The translations under genes were made by a program, and so were the position numbers. The notes under the pieces were generated by a model that saw nothing but the letters and a program-made list of their open reading frames with translations, made no database searches and was not told the DNA's origin. Below are positions 50,727 to 62,081 of a stretch of DNA of 64,000 nt, piece after piece. Each line of letters opens with the position of its first letter. Positions within the stretch are counted from its first letter, which is position 1. The stretch comes from Phylloscopus collybita. Its lineage: Eukaryota; Chordata; Aves; Passeriformes; Phylloscopidae. The DNA lies in contig JAJNNQ010000026.1 in assembly GCA_027886175.1 (NCBI GenBank), forward strand, positions 17,762,001-17,826,000, written 5' to 3'.

Positions 50727-52350
50727 GGTCTAAGTCCTTTTGTAATATATTCTATTAAATATCAGTTTAAAATGGAGTCTTATGATATGATCATAAATTG
50801 CCTAGAAAAATGAATTACAAAAAAGATGGCAAAGTCAAGATTATGCATATGAGAAATACTACAAGTATCTTAATTAGGCAATATTAATATCTGGCTGAAA
50901 GTTTATTCTGTACATGCTAACTCTTAGGCACTAGACCCTGGCTTTAAAAATATGGCAGAAGCAAATAACAAAATCATCCTGAGTAATATGCTGGTCTTGC
51001 ATCTGTGATGAAACAACAAGAAGGATATCTTTTAAGTAGATGTGATATTAGGTGTAAACAGTGGTAATCCAGTTTACTGGTAATCCAGTGGAGATCCAGT
51101 TTACTTTTCTACCTACATTCCCCTTTGTTTAGGTACCTGTTAAGAGCTGTACAACACCAGAATTTAAACATTAATTTTGAAGTGTATGGGACAATGCAGT
51201 TTTGTATGTTATGAGTGGCCATGTTCATTTATATTCTTGTAGTGTTTGCAGCACTTATAATTCAAACAGACTTTTGAAACAGCAGTTTTAGACGTAAATT
51301 CAATTTGAATATATACACTTCTGTCTTTCCTCAGACACATGTTTCAGTTGCATCCTTCTCGAAAGTCCAAGAATTAGGACAAAGCAGCCAGAGACTGAAT
51401 TCCACTCCACACCCGATAGTAGCTCTTTTCTAACATTAGGTGCAAATTGAGGTCCAACAGCTAAAACCAGTTAATCTCGTATCTTGCAGTCCACAATAAT
51501 ATAAATTATGATCTTAAAAATGACTGCTATATTGAAAAAAATATACTTCAGGTATTTGCACAGTTAGATCTAAAAATCAGATCTTGAATGCAATCCTACC
51601 AGCTAGATACTGAAAAGGTCTAGTAAAGCCTATCATATGGAATCCCTATTGATTACACTAGAGTGTTTCTGGATGGTGATTACGATCTAAAGCACAGACA
51701 ATGCCTTACAAAGCACTTTTATAGGCAGACATAAGCAATCTAAATTTCGAAAGTCCCTCAAATCTTAATTATGCAATATACTCACTAGCAACTTTCCACG
51801 TGGTGTTTTTTGGAAATAAGGATTGAGATGGTGTGAACTGCAATTTATTTTTGTTGTCTAGCTAAGCAATGAGATCAAAGCTCTATGAAATGAACTCCAG
51901 TAATCAGTGGAAAGGAAGCCATGAAGATTATGAAAGATTAAGCTTCAGCTCACACCTGTAAGAAGATGAAAATTTCATCAAGTGTTATCCAGGACAATGC
52001 ATGAGGCTAAAGGGTATTTGGCTTGGTGTTTCTTCTGCTAATGCCAGTCTACTTTGTATGGGCTATTTACTTAAATGGTGATTGAATCAGAACAAAACAA
52101 AAGAAAAAAGACATTCCTGCTCAACCTACTCTAAACATAATTCAGACTTCAACCAAAGTTTGGATTTCAACAAAAGTCTTTTCCTATCAATTCTAATGCA
52201 GTCTAAAGCCATTTTGATCTCCACAGCCAGGTTAGGGTAATGTAGTCGGCCTGTACTTAGAGTAAGTCAGAGGCTGAAGAGTATTTAAAGGAATTGGGGC
52301 TGCAGAGAGAATTAAGAAAAAAGCCCAACAAATTGATAATGTATATCCAC

Positions 52351-52390
52351 CCTGTATAATTCATGCTCTTCCTGTATAATTCATGCTCTT
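52351..52390. repeat. Perfect 20-bp tandem duplication
   Basis: CCTGTATAATTCATGCTCTT occurs twice in direct succession with no mismatch, like the 20-bp duplication at 18088. Confidence 0.93.
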
Positions 52391-53010
52391 CTTATTCCTG
52401 TAAAAAAACATTTCCAGAACAAAAGATCAAAATCAGTCTACCTAGAACAACCTAGATCACCAGAGCATTCTTTTAGAAAGAGGGAAATACAGGTTCCTTT
52501 CTCTGCTGAGAGATGTAATGGTAAAACCGAGTATTTTTCAGGAAGGCACTGACACCACTGAGGTACTGGTAAAAGTGTTTTGGAGATATTTCTCTCCTCT
52601 GATACTATATTCCTCAACATTTTCTTTGCTGTTTTTCAAATCAAACTATTTAGCTAGTACTAAACTAGAGATCTGCAGAACTTCCTCATTTTTTTCAAGG
52701 TGAAAATTTCCTTAAAAATATTAATGCAGTAGATTCTTGCTTTCCAAAAAAGTATAAATCCATCCTAGAAAGTAGAGTTGGTAAACCCACTCAAACAACT
52801 TCAAAGGCAAACTCAGCAATTCAAGGAATATTTCATAGGTACAAGTAATAATCTGAAAACTTCAAATGACACTGAAGCAAACTATAACAAGTGCAGTTTC
52901 ACCTACACCAATTATTTGCTCCCAAAAAGAAAGTGGGTGGAGAGAATACATTATTTTATCTTTAAAATAATTCTGTCTACTTCGTTTTGGAAATTTTTGC
53001 ATCTCAATCA

Positions 53011-53157
53011 TAATCACAGAATAGCTGCATATTCTGAGTAGGACGGGACCTACAAAGATCATCAAGTCCAATTCTTAAATGAATGGCCCATACGGGGATT
53101 GAACCCACAACCTTGGCACTATTAGCACCAGGCACTAACCAATTGAACTAATCTCAG
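53011..53157 (-). mobile_element. SINE with tRNA-Ile head and CR1 tail (TguSINE1-like)
   Basis: On the minus strand the head (53157-53084) is a degraded tRNA-Ile: A box TAGTTCAATTGG, the CTAATAG anticodon loop with AAT, and B box GGTTCAATCCC followed by CGTATGGGCC. It passes into a CR1 3' tail (about 53080-53011): TTGGACTTGATGATCTTTGT, AGGTCCCGTCC and the ATTCTGTGATT end. RNA polymerase III would start from the head; the tail allows mobilisation by CR1 machinery. This fusion is the described passerine SINE TguSINE1. The tRNA part is a relic, not a working tRNA gene. Confidence 0.87.
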
Positions 53158-56100
53158 AACTAATGTCAGCCTGATATGAAAATTTACCCAAACTTGGCCA
53201 CAAGACAGTAAGGTTTTGAAAACTGTAATCACAACAAGGGCAGGAGAGACACATAACAGTTGAAAACCGAAATCATGAGCAATTCCACCTGCACAAAGTA
53301 ATCACCATCCCAAGACTTTTCCTATATTTCCCCCAAAATGCATTTTTGCTATATATTTGTTCATTTTTTTGCTATATACCAATCCATATTTTGGGAGAAC
53401 AAAGAGATTGTCTTGCCTATACTCTCCAAAGGCAATACTAACAGAGGGTAAATTGGAGAAGGATCTGTGTGCCAGAAGAATGAAAGAAAGACCAGAAAGG
53501 GAGTAAGTAAAACTCCGGATTTATGTTAGAGGCCTTGGATTAACTGATTAGGATGGCTAGGTCTGAGAACTAAGCACCACAGAAGTGGGACTGGTGCTTG
53601 AAAGCAAAAGAGGTTACAGAAGAACTACCGTGCCATGAACTTAGTGAGAGACAGAAATAAAGAAATTATTTGCATAGCTGGACTGAGCTGATAAAAAGTC
53701 AGTTAGTTCAAGTGATTTGAAGAACAATTGTTTAAACAGAATGAAAAAGTAGAGTCAGGAATGATTGTGAGTATGGAAAAGTCCAAAAATCAGATGACTT
53801 GGGAAGGGAAAGATCAGAGAAGGGAAGAACTGTACAAATGCAGGAAATGTGCAATCAAGATTATTGAGGTAAAGAGACCTGGGAAAAGAAGAAAGGAGGA
53901 GAAAGAACAAATGATAAGTAAAACTCAACCAGGATGTAAAGAACCAAACAGCAGATTTCATAACCTTCAGACTAGCTGTTCTCTACAGCCTGGAACCAAA
54001 TCCTTAGCTCCCAATCTCACCATTCCACTGAAACTGGGAAACACAATGGAACCAAGTGTGTTAATTCCACCTTCTGGGCCACAGGGATAATGAAAGCTTT
54101 GTTCTTGGAACGGTGTGAGTTTGTTTCTTTGAAGAGCAACATTGTCCTCTTTGGATGTAAGGAATGCCAATCCTATTCCATGAGGAAATTAAGAGGCTGC
54201 CAAAGGATGGCATTTCCACTCAAATCACCCTGTTAAGAGAACTCCCAGCATGAATTAATCATACATAGAACATACCACATTAATAAAAAATTGTTAAATA
54301 CAGCATTAAAAAATGCCAGATTGAGACTACTTTTCTAAACTGTATATAGAGTTTAAAAAGTATTTTTAAAGGCTAGGAGGAAGGACAGTAAAAGTCCTGG
54401 AAGTAGTCAGGATTCATTCAGAATTTATAACAATAAACTCACCTATGGCTGATTGTATACAACACATTTCTTCAGCATTTGCCTTTATTCAAGTTACACA
54501 GTAAATATGATACACTCTAAAGTGGGCTCTTGAGGGCTAGTAAATAGTGACATTCATTATTAATGTTGTACAGGGTGAGAGATCCTATACAGGTCAGTGC
54601 TTCAACCTGCCTTAATCCTCTGTTTCTACAACAATGGATTTTTAAGAAAATGCTTTGGTTTCACCAGCAAAGATCAAACTTTACTTATATACACTGGAAT
54701 ACAATTTAATTTCACTAACTCATCAAGAAAGAAGATTGATAATTTTATTAAATTCTACTGGAGGGAGGGAAAGGATGGATTTAAATTTTTTCTTTTGGTG
54801 TGAGAGCTACTGTAGTATTATGCAACTGAAATTTCACAAAATTAATGGAAACCTTAAAATTTTCTAACTGCACATATGCAAGAACAGAATAGGTTTATTA
54901 TTAATGGTGTTATATATTTAAGAGCAAATAAAATATAAATTAAAGGGAAAATATCATTTAAACACACTATTTGTGTTCCATTAACAGAATCTAATTATAA
55001 AAAAATGAAAATAAAAATCCAACTCTACTCTTATTTTGGGTGTAGGTTAGGAATATGTGATACTATCACATAATAAAAATGATATATTTCTTTATTAAAC
55101 AAAAGGGTAGATAGAGGACTGAGACTGGAATTGTAACAGGTCTTTACTCAGTGGACCAGCTAGGACCAATGCTATGGCATTAGCATTTCTATCATTAAGT
55201 GCTAGTCATAACAAAGAGCATTTTGAAATAACACACAACCTTTTCTACAGGGTCAGTAGTGGATGAGCATCATGTTCAAAAGTCCTGAGAGTGTTCTGGG
55301 TTTGTTATAAGAGAGATCTAAATTCAAATTTTAAATATGACATAATAAACCCTACAACAAATTAGTAGCTTCCTAAAGTTATTACAAAACACATACTCAT
55401 GTCTCTGAATTGTAATTTTGCTAGGTAGGCTCTCACACACCAAAAAAGACACTACTGGTGTATAGTCACATAAAGAAAAAATAACTACATGGAGACCTAA
55501 ATTTCTTAAGGTGATTGAAGCTAAATATAGTTCAATCATATTTAATAGTAAAAACCAGCAAATAGCATCAGATGGATTTGCAAAAATGTTGAAAAAACCC
55601 TACAAAATAAAAATAAATTAAAAAAAAAAAAGAGAGAGAGAGAAAAAACAGTAAGTAGAGGGTGTTCATTAAAAGATTTGGGTTTCTTCTCCTATCATCC
55701 TCTACTAAGAAAAAAAAATCCCCTTTATTTGTAATAAGATGTTCTATAACTGTTGAAAAAAAAATGCAAAACAGCTGAACCACATGTACCACTTTCTGAA
55801 TTATGAACAGTTTTCTTACAGGCTTTGTATCTTATGCTGACCAAGCCCAGTTTTGCTCCACTTTATGAAACATGACAAGACCACAGATAAAGTTGATTTA
55901 TGCTGCAGGCTATTTGTGTTGTCTACTCAGATGGTATGGCATACTCATAATGCTATGAGCCCAAATACTGTACCTTCTTTGTTTTCTTTCATTTGTTTTA
56001 CTGAAGTTTTATAAAACCAGAGACAGGCACAAGATTCGAATTTATGGGATTGTTTCTCCCATCTAAGAATAAGCACTAAACCATGAGGGTGTATTCAAAA

Positions 56101-59100
56101 GAATCTCCTGTGATGCCTGAGACCTGCAGAGACAGCATATGCTATTTATTTGGGGTTTTTTTCACAGAGAAATCTCTGCTGTGAAGAGTATGTAATAATG
56201 CCCACATCATTTTATTGCATTTTTTTCTGAGCTATTTTTTTTATTTTTATTTTTTTGTTTGTTTTAAAATTTATTAGTACTGGCAAACACTATTTAAAGA
56301 ATTATCTTAAAACTGTCAGCATTTCAGCATTTTCCAGATTTATCAAGCACTATTGACTGTACTAGAAACTGAATAGAGCTCAATTACTGATGATACAGCT
56401 TGAAGTTTACCACCTTTTCAGAGGATGTCACTGAGCACCAAGAAATTAGCAAATTCTGTTTAAACTTGGAAGCAGGGACATTAGTGATCAAGTGCATTAT
56501 GTTCCTTTAGTTGCTTCCATTTTTGTTGGAAAATAAGAAACAGGACAAACACATATCACTCCTCAGCCAGATCAGTCTCAAAATGTTTTATAAACCACAT
56601 GCACAATAACACAAGAAAAATGAATAGAAAATATTAAAAAAAACCCAAAAAGATAGCTACCTAGGATTTTGGACAGGTGAAATTGTTTATTAAAAGACTG
56701 AAATACTGTAAAATTCCTGGAAACAAATGGGAGAAATTAGTTGTATGTAATCATTGCGTTAATGTGCATTAAGTGGTACTACTCTAACCATGTTCTAACA
56801 GTACAAATATGTGCAGTTTTTAATAAGTGTTGCTATCTTATAGTAGACTAAATTTAATATTTGAGGGGGAAATGACAAGCTTTCAGGTATTCAAAACTTT
56901 CCTCTAGCCTAAAGTAGAAATACCAATCTTTCAAACGAAAAAAGGTTAAGAACAAATACTTTGATTTTAATTTAATCAAACCAATTGAATTAACTAAAAG
57001 ATAAGATAGCTCATAAATATGAGGCAGAGAAATATTACAAAGGGAAAGACAATACATTTGTTTGCTCCTTTGGGACAGAAAGATGGAGAGGAAAAGAGAC
57101 ACAAGTAATTTATTGTCTGTGCAGCATGGAAAGGTTATCCTAGGGTGGCAAAAAATATAATGTGCCATAAAACCAATGTCTCTGTTGAGTCCATGGTTTT
57201 TAGTGCCCAGCAGAGTTATGAATTTTAGTTCCAGAATTATCTTTTGAAGGTATTTTGTATGTTTCCCTTGAGCAGCAGGGCTGAGAGGTCGAAGATGAAG
57301 TGGCTGTTCTGGATTAAAGCAAATGTGACATAGCTATGCAAGCTGGAATTCAAAATCCTATAAGGTTTGTATAGCTATCCTACCTCAAGGTTCTATTTAA
57401 TTGCCAAGAGTGGGCACTCCCAGAAACAAAAGTGATGCAAAGCCCTCGCTTAAATAATTTTCAACAGTTAAAATAGTGTGAAATAGCCTTAAGCAAGTCT
57501 TAAATGATAGCAGAAAACCATTTAACTATGATGGTGATATGACCAGTGCAGAAAATGGAAAGCTTATACACAATATAGAGAACTTGTCCTCTGCTCTGAC
57601 AAAATACAGAGAAAACTCAGAAAAAGTCTTGAGACAGTATTTCCCCAGCATAAGTTCAATAACCTCCTCAGCTTGTTCTAAAGGACTTTCAGAATACATA
57701 TTAACCTCAGGGTCAGGAAAAATGAGGAATGGCTCAAAACTCCTTGTTTAGAAGAACATTTTCCCAGTGTACACAGAGCCATAACCATCTCCAGCATTTT
57801 GAAACAATAGGTTGAAGGCTCCAAAATTTCTTTCCTGAAGCACCACAAGCAGTGTTTGTACTCAGGAAGCATTCCAAGCAGAAGTTATTCATGGGATCTT
57901 TTTAGGCCTTTTTAGAGAGTAAATTTCAGCTGCCAAACTGTATGTCAGACATGCTACACTGTAGAGGTTTAACCACTCACTGGGTGGTTATGCCACACTT
58001 AAAATTGCCCAAATTATGCTATCACTCAATGGATGATATAATAGATAAATTAAGTGTTCTAAATTACATAGGCTGTCACACTCACTTCTGTGCTTCTTTC
58101 CTAGTCAGTAATAAGGTTGGAAAAATTCCTATGGAAAGGATACAGATATCTGAGGATATCGAAGAGGAGAAAGAACATATCCTCTGTGAATACATGCTAC
58201 TTCAAGAAATAAGAAGAAACAAAATTGAAAAAGGTGGGGGGCAGACAAACTGATGTTATACATTTAATATATAGAAAATACATTTGAAGGTTTTTAAGTA
58301 AATATGAAAAATAAAATAGAATAAACAGGAGGCATAGTGGAACTGAAAAAATACATTACATTAACAGTGGGAAAATGCTTAAGTGACTGAGTCAAATGCT
58401 TTAAAAGTTTCTAACGGGCTAGAATGAAACTTCCCAAGACAGTTAACCATCATATCCAAAAAATACATTTTTATGAAGCCCAGAAGTCTTAATACCCACC
58501 CAAAGATGAACAACTTAAGCATTACAAATAAAATCCTTTTGCTGCTAGATCAACAAACCTGTATCTGGCCCTCCAAACAATGTGAGCTAATCCAAGCCTC
58601 TTTCAAGGTATCATCTTTAACATCAACCATGCTTAAATGTCAACCTATGTGTAGAATATGTTTCCCATATGTTCTGCAAAGTCAACAGGTTTTCAATCTC
58701 CTTTATAGTAAGACTACCAATCAAGCCAGCACCACCTATTAACTAGTTAAAAGCTGCAAATTACCAGGTTTTATTTTTTCCCCCTTAAAGTGATTCAGAA
58801 ATATGTCTTTCATTTTAATGCTTATGGTATTATGGTACATGAAACAACAAAAAATTTCTGCATTTAAGTTTTGGGCATTCACTGCCAAGATTGCTGGCAT
58901 GAAACTTTATCAAAAGACAGTCCACCTTCGTATTTTTTGCACTTCTGTGAAAAACAACAGACACTTAAAGCAACAGCAAAACAGAAATTCAGGATGATTC
59001 ATACAACAATACATTCTCCCAGTCACCAAATGAAAAATGAGGAGCAATGCTTCAAACATTTATTTCTCTTATTTTATTCAACCATCAAGGTTACGAGAAT

Positions 59101-59147
59101 CAGTGATTCCACACAGTTTTGTGTATATGCCCCATGCACAGAAACAC
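53158..59147. other. AT-rich DNA without a recognised gene
   Basis: A purine-rich 120-codon frame (53728-54090) is lysine- and glutamate-rich but shows no splice sites or family. T-rich runs occur near 56220-56265. No RNA gene or named repeat could be supported. Confidence 0.5.
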
Positions 59148-59287
59148 TGAAGGCCAAGTTGGTCATGACTAGGAGCAACCCAATCCAACTGAAGATGTAC
59201 CTGCTCATCGCAGATGGGTTGGGCAAGATGACCTTCAAAGGTCCTTTACAACCCAAAATGATTTTGTACAACCTCTATGATTTTGTA
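59148..59287 (+). mobile_element. CR1 LINE 3' end, plus orientation
   Basis: The sequence reads AGGCCAAGTTGGTCATGACT, AGCAACCCAATCCAACTGAA, GATGTACCTGCTCATCGCAG and GGTTGGGCAAGATGACCTTC, then AAAGGTCCTTTACAACCCAA. It ends in two ATGATTTTGTA-like units, the avian CR1 terminal repeat. About 140 bp remain after 5' truncation. Confidence 0.92.
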
Positions 59288-61013
59288 GCTCATAGAAAAC
59301 AGACTGTGTGATATTGTAAAAACTGTGTTAAACTTCTTAATCTATCAAGAGGCCTTTGTAGCATGCAAAAAGAATGAACTGTCATTTTGAGAACTTTTGA
59401 ACATATGTAAATCAGAAAGATTTTGTTGTTAATTAAAAAAGTAAACAAAAAAGAATAAAATGTGATGAAATTAAAAATCAAAATGTGAATAACAAAACAT
59501 GATGTAAACTCATTCTTCTTTCTACACAAAATGGAATGGAAAACATTTTGTTAAAAATAATATGTTTCTTTTATTGAAATTATTGTATAACAGAATTAGT
59601 AGCTCAGGGTGTTAGGCAGTCTGATTCCCAATATCAAATGGTTTGCCAAGCCTTTCTCCCCATAAGAGATTTACTATTATTATGAAGACAAGGGTTTAAG
59701 ATTAACAATGATGAAAATTTTCTGGTATGCAAATATTTAGCACATATTCAATTTATTGGAACAATATAATCTTTACTATCATTACTAAGAAAATTTCAAC
59801 CAGATGAATATTCCTTTCTTGGAACAATAAAGAAAAAGGAAAAACAACTTTCATTTTCTTCAATGGATTCATTACTACAGATCACTTCTCTGAGAAATAT
59901 TCCATCCAGCCACAAAGGATACCAAAATTTGAATCTTGCCTAAGAGTCAAGAAGAGTTGGAAGGGCTTCAGAATCAGCTGTAGCTCAACAGTGATTTCTA
60001 CAGCCAATTAAACAGTGGAATTGATGGACTCTGAGAATGCCATATGCTGCCCTCTGCTGAAAAGATGATCATTATGACTTGAGGTCTTATGGCTGGAAGG
60101 TCTGACAGACGGGAAAAATAAGTGGAGAATCCTCTGATTTCAGGGATGTGGATAATTCCTTTAGGGAGAAAGGAAGATTAAATGCTCACCTGGGCAAAGA
60201 AAAAATTCACAGAACATATGGTGTATATATATATAAATTATCCTGACAAGAACATGAAGTCAGCAAATTGGTTATTAGAAATATAACTATTGAGAATTAC
60301 ATTGATTATATTCATAAAAGTCTGTAAAATGGCTACCTGTCAAGCCATTTAGATCTAACATGTGACATACTTTAAAGACATTATAATGTAATGAGGAGAG
60401 TCTTTCTGAGTGATTTTTTTTTTAACCCTGTTCCTTCTCTGGTTTCTGATTGGTGCCCACATATTTCAAAGTCACCATGAGAAATTTAGCAATTATTTCT
60501 ATATTAATATATATCTAATCTCTGTTAGATTAATAATAATAAAATATTTACTGTCTGAAATATTTTTAAATTTCACAAACCCTTACATGTTAAGATGGGT
60601 GGGAAGCAAAAGAGCAACAACAAAAAAAGGAGATCTGGGCACTGATCTAAAGCTTATAGTATCATTTGCTGGATTACCAAAAATATTTAAATTAAAGAGG
60701 ATTCCACTACATGACAAGCAGAGAGAAATTGTTGATGGATCACCAGCAGCCATATTTGGAATACATTTTGGAATCCATAGTGCTAGTGATTTTGGTCAGA
60801 CATATAAATATGTTTATATGTTTGTATGTTTATGTAGATATGTATATACACTCCAGCAGCTGCAACATCTCTTCCTCCTCCTCCTCCTTGATGATGCCTC
60901 TACTATTTCTCTCACTGTTTCACTGTTTTTGTTTCACTCCTCCTCTCTGTTTGGTATTTTCTGTTCTTTCTTATATATGTTAGTATATTTGGGGAGTTGC
61001 CAAACACAAGTTA
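59288..61013. other. AT-rich DNA with the longest open frame of the window
   Basis: A plus-strand frame of 224 codons (60410-61084) begins with a hydrophobic stretch and runs into the adjoining LTR. It has no recognised domain, and part of it is a CTC/TCC run near 60869-60892. I regard it as an unexplained open frame, not a gene call. Confidence 0.4.
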
Positions 61014-62081
61014 TGTTGGTTTTGCATGGCCTGGTTCTTGGTAGTGGAGGGGCCACAGAGTTGGCTTCTGTGAGAAGCTGCTAGAAGCTTCCACCATGTC
61101 CAGCAGAGCCAATCCCTGATGATTCTGAGGATGGACATGGTGCTGGTCAAGCCTGGGCCAATTGGAGATTGGTCATTCCTGTGTGATAATACACTTAAGA
61201 AGAAATCAAAACAAAGTTTGGGGCCCAGTTTTAGTTCCAGCCTAAGTAGGAATGAGAATTTGTGAGAGGAGAACAACATACAGGCAACCAACATCAGTGG
61301 AGAAGAGGGGCAGGAGGTGCTCCAGGTGCTGAAGCCAAGATTCCTCTGCAGATGGTGGTGAGACCATGGTGAAGCAGCTGTGCCCCTGCAGCCCATGGGG
61401 ATCCACGGATGATGCAGAGATCCACCCATGGAGGAGGTGCCCATGCCAGAGCTGGTGGATGCCTAGAGGAGGCTGTAATCCTGTGGGAGACCCATGGAGA
61501 GAGAGGGAGGATCGGCTTCCAGGCTGGAGCAACCTGTCCTTGAAATACTGCACCCCATAGAAGAGTGACCTACACTGTAGTAGTTTGAAGGGTTCTGCTG
61601 TTCATGGGATGGACTTAAGTTGCAGCAGTTTTGGGAGGGCTGTTGCTTGTGAGACTGGAGCCACACTGGACAAGTTCACAGAGAACTGTCTCCTCTAGGA
61701 GGCCCCACCGTGCAGCAGGGGAAGGTCTCCTCTCTCTGAGTAGCAAGAGAGACCACAGATGATAAACTGACCAAACCCCCCACTCCCTGTCTTCCTGCAC
61801 TATCAGTGGGAAGGAGGAAGGAAATGGGGGGGGGGGGGGGGAGAAGGTGTTTTCAAGGGCTTATTTTACTTCTCATTATCCTCCTCTGACCTTGTTATTA
61901 ATAAATTTACTTAATATCTCTAACCTGAGCTGGTTTTGCCCTTGGAGTGTTTTCTCCTGGTCCTTATCCAAACTCATGAACCTTTCATTACATTTCCTCT
62001 CCTCTGCCCAGCTGTAGCAGGAGAGGGTGAGTGAGCAGCTTTCATGGGTGCTTGGCTTTTGGTCAGTGTCACACCACGACA
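61014..62081 (+). mobile_element. Solo LTR of an avian ERVL-type endogenous retrovirus
   Basis: The element begins TGTTGGTTTTGCATGGCCTG and continues with GAAGCTGCTAGAAGCTTCC and CATGTCCAGCAGAGCCAATC. A TATA-like AATACACTTAAGAAG lies near 61190. GC-rich imperfect repeats of a CCCATGGAG unit follow, as does a 16-G run at 61826. An AATAAA signal lies at 61900, then the U5 (CTGAGCTGGTTTTGCCCTTG) and a CACCACGACA end. This is the order of a long LTR I know from passerine and other avian genomes. No 5-bp target duplication is evident. All frames inside it (up to 154 codons, mostly minus strand) are readings of LTR DNA, not proteins. Confidence 0.88.

Larger units (their letters stand above)
50180..53010. 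other. AT-rich DNA upstream of the convertase-like exon
   Basis: If that exon has a 5' untranslated partner it would lie here or at higher coordinates; none could be identified. The 8-bp repeat at 50684 and the 20-bp duplication at 52351 are listed separately. Confidence 0.45.

Noticed and set aside
53084..53157. Possible functional tRNA-Ile gene
   Set aside because: Stem positions are broken and it is fused to a CR1 tail, so it is a SINE head.
53728..54090. Lys/Glu-rich frame of 120 codons
   Set aside because: Purine-rich composition explains the open frame; no splice sites, domain or homologue recognised.
58871..59311. Plus-strand frame of 146 codons
   Set aside because: Its second half is a CR1 3' end and the first half has no recognisable domain or splice support.
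60980..61553. Minus-strand frames of 154 and 103 codons
   Set aside because: They lie largely inside the ERVL-type LTR and read its GC-rich repeats; no protein domain is present.
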